Shown: one piece after another, positions 39,725 through 40,105 of the stretch
How positions within the stretch are numbered: the first letter of the stretch is position 1
How the letters are laid out: every line of letters begins with the position of its first letter
Assembly: GCA_002397465.1 (NCBI GenBank)
Contig: DHAP01000003.1
Coordinates: forward strand, 1-40,105
DNA from: Caryophanales bacterium UBA4951
Lineage (GTDB): Bacteria; Bacillota_I; Bacilli_A; RFN20; CAG-826
Direction of reading: 5' to 3'
DNA length: 40,105 nucleotides
Notes under the pieces: model-generated
Databases searched by the model: none
Seen by the model: only the letters and a program-made list of their open reading frames with translations
Told to the model about the DNA's origin: nothing
Made by a program: the position numbers and the translations under genes

Positions 39725-39752
39725 ATCATAGCAAAGAAAGAACCATTTACAA
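39725..39752 (-). promoter_or_regulatory. leaderless promoter of the ATPase gene
   Basis: TTGTAA (39747-39752), 16 bases and TATGAT (39725-39730) end 6 bases before the ATG at 39718. Confidence 0.6.
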
Positions 39753-39756
39753 CCTT

Positions 39757-39775
39757 GGTGTAAAACTTTTACACC
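39757..39775. repeat. 19-bp palindrome just upstream of the ATPase promoter
   Basis: GGTGTAAAACTTTTACACC is a perfect palindrome around one central base. It starts 5 bases upstream of the -35 box and 12 bases from the aminotransferase stop. No T-tract follows, so a repressor or activator site is more likely than a terminator. Confidence 0.65.
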
Positions 39776-39787
39776 GAAATAAGATCA

Positions 39788-40105
39788 TTATTTGGAATCA
39801 GCCGATAACGTGGCGATGAATTCCTGTAATCTCTTCATTCCTTCTTTGAGCTTCTCAATTGAATAAGCGTAAGAAATCCTGACGTATCCTTCTCCGACTG
39901 CGCCAAAGGCGCTGCCGGAGATAAGAAGCAGCTTCTTGTCTTTGAAAAGCCTTGAGACGAACTCATCGGAACTGATGTTGAACTTGGAAATGGAAGGGAA
40001 GACGTAGAAAGCCCCTTGTGGGGTATAGCAATCTAATCCCATATCCTTTAAGGCCCCAATCAAGTAAACCCTTCTTAGGTTATAGGCATCCCTCATCTTC
40101 TTGGT
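39788..40105 (-). CDS. class I/II aminotransferase, C-terminal part
   Basis: The frame is open to the window edge, so only the last 105 residues are seen. They match the small domain of PLP aminotransferases of the aspartate/aromatic type: EYD-like DAYNLRRVYLIGALKDMG, PQGAFYVFPSI, and ISGSAFGAVGEGYVRISYAYS, where the Arg binds the substrate carboxylate. The donor and acceptor cannot be told from this part. An aromatic aminotransferase would fit with tyrosine handling but is not shown. Confidence 0.9.
   Translation of the reverse strand, partial: TKKMRDAYNLRRVYLIGALKDMGLDCYTPQGAFYVFPSISKFNISSDEFVSRLFKDKKLLLISGSAFGAVGEGYVRISYAYSIEKLKEGMKRLQEFIATLSADSK

Noticed and set aside
1..40105. CRISPR array or recoded TGA (Mollicutes-type code)
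   Set aside because: No regularly spaced repeat array is present, and TGA ends several well-conserved genes (for example the transposase and the CvpA-like gene) at expected lengths.

Overview
The window looks like a chromosome segment from an anaerobic, probably gut-associated Bacillota. It most resembles the small-genome Bacilli / Erysipelotrichia / RF39-type lineages; I cannot fix the genus. Reasons: the ECF transporter module and folT-folC-smpB arrangement, AAGGAG ribosome sites, TTGACA/TATAAT promoters, CCA-encoding tRNA genes, desulfoferrodoxin with a ferritin-like protein and no respiratory genes, and TGA used as a normal stop. Genes are tightly packed, with many overlapping starts and stops.

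Layout. (1) About 1-7800 is an accessory island of low-GC genes: a probable toxin-immunity pair behind a DUF4417 gene, a helix-turn-helix membrane protein, a GC-rich AlbA_2/ATPase/winged-helix regulator with a repeat-studded promoter, and an IS30-family element. (2) 7850-8250 holds three tRNA genes (Thr, Val, Ile) on the minus strand. (3) 8480-10830 holds glyA and the rplM-rpsI operon. (4) 10930-15690 holds a CvpA-like gene, a PAP2 phosphatase and a TrpXYZ-type ABC transporter. The transporter is preceded by a 32-residue leader peptide with six tyrosines and an attenuator-like RNA. (5) 15820-21500 is yebC, then a seven-gene operon: dCMP deaminase, a small membrane protein, ecfA1, ecfA2, ecfT, truA and a PHP phosphatase. 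(6) 21540-27700 holds a GH13 glucosidase, a 47-residue protein, a lone OmpR-type DNA-binding protein, smpB-folC-folT and a hemolysin-III-like gene. (7) 27788-35040 holds a CDF metal exporter, a degenerate Fic-fold protein, an MFS transporter, ferritin-like and desulfoferrodoxin genes, a formate/nitrite-type channel, a patatin lipase and gpmA. (8) 35154-39775 holds a TIR-like protein, a MATE exporter, a SIR2-domain protein and an AAA/ABC-type ATPase, a candidate NAD-targeting defence cluster. The window ends inside a class I/II aminotransferase.

How the parts connect. glyA, folC and folT serve one-carbon/folate metabolism, and FolT would use the EcfA1-A2-T module encoded in the same window. 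The ferritin-like and desulfoferrodoxin pair handles iron and superoxide. The tyrosine-rich leader predicts that the transporter labelled tryptophan-type by homology is controlled by tyrosine supply.

Two window-wide patterns stand out. In nine genes the -10 box lies exactly 6 bases before the ATG, which predicts leaderless mRNAs. In three convergent pairs the plus-strand terminator is embedded in the last codons of the opposing gene. All statements come from reading the sequence; no database search was run.
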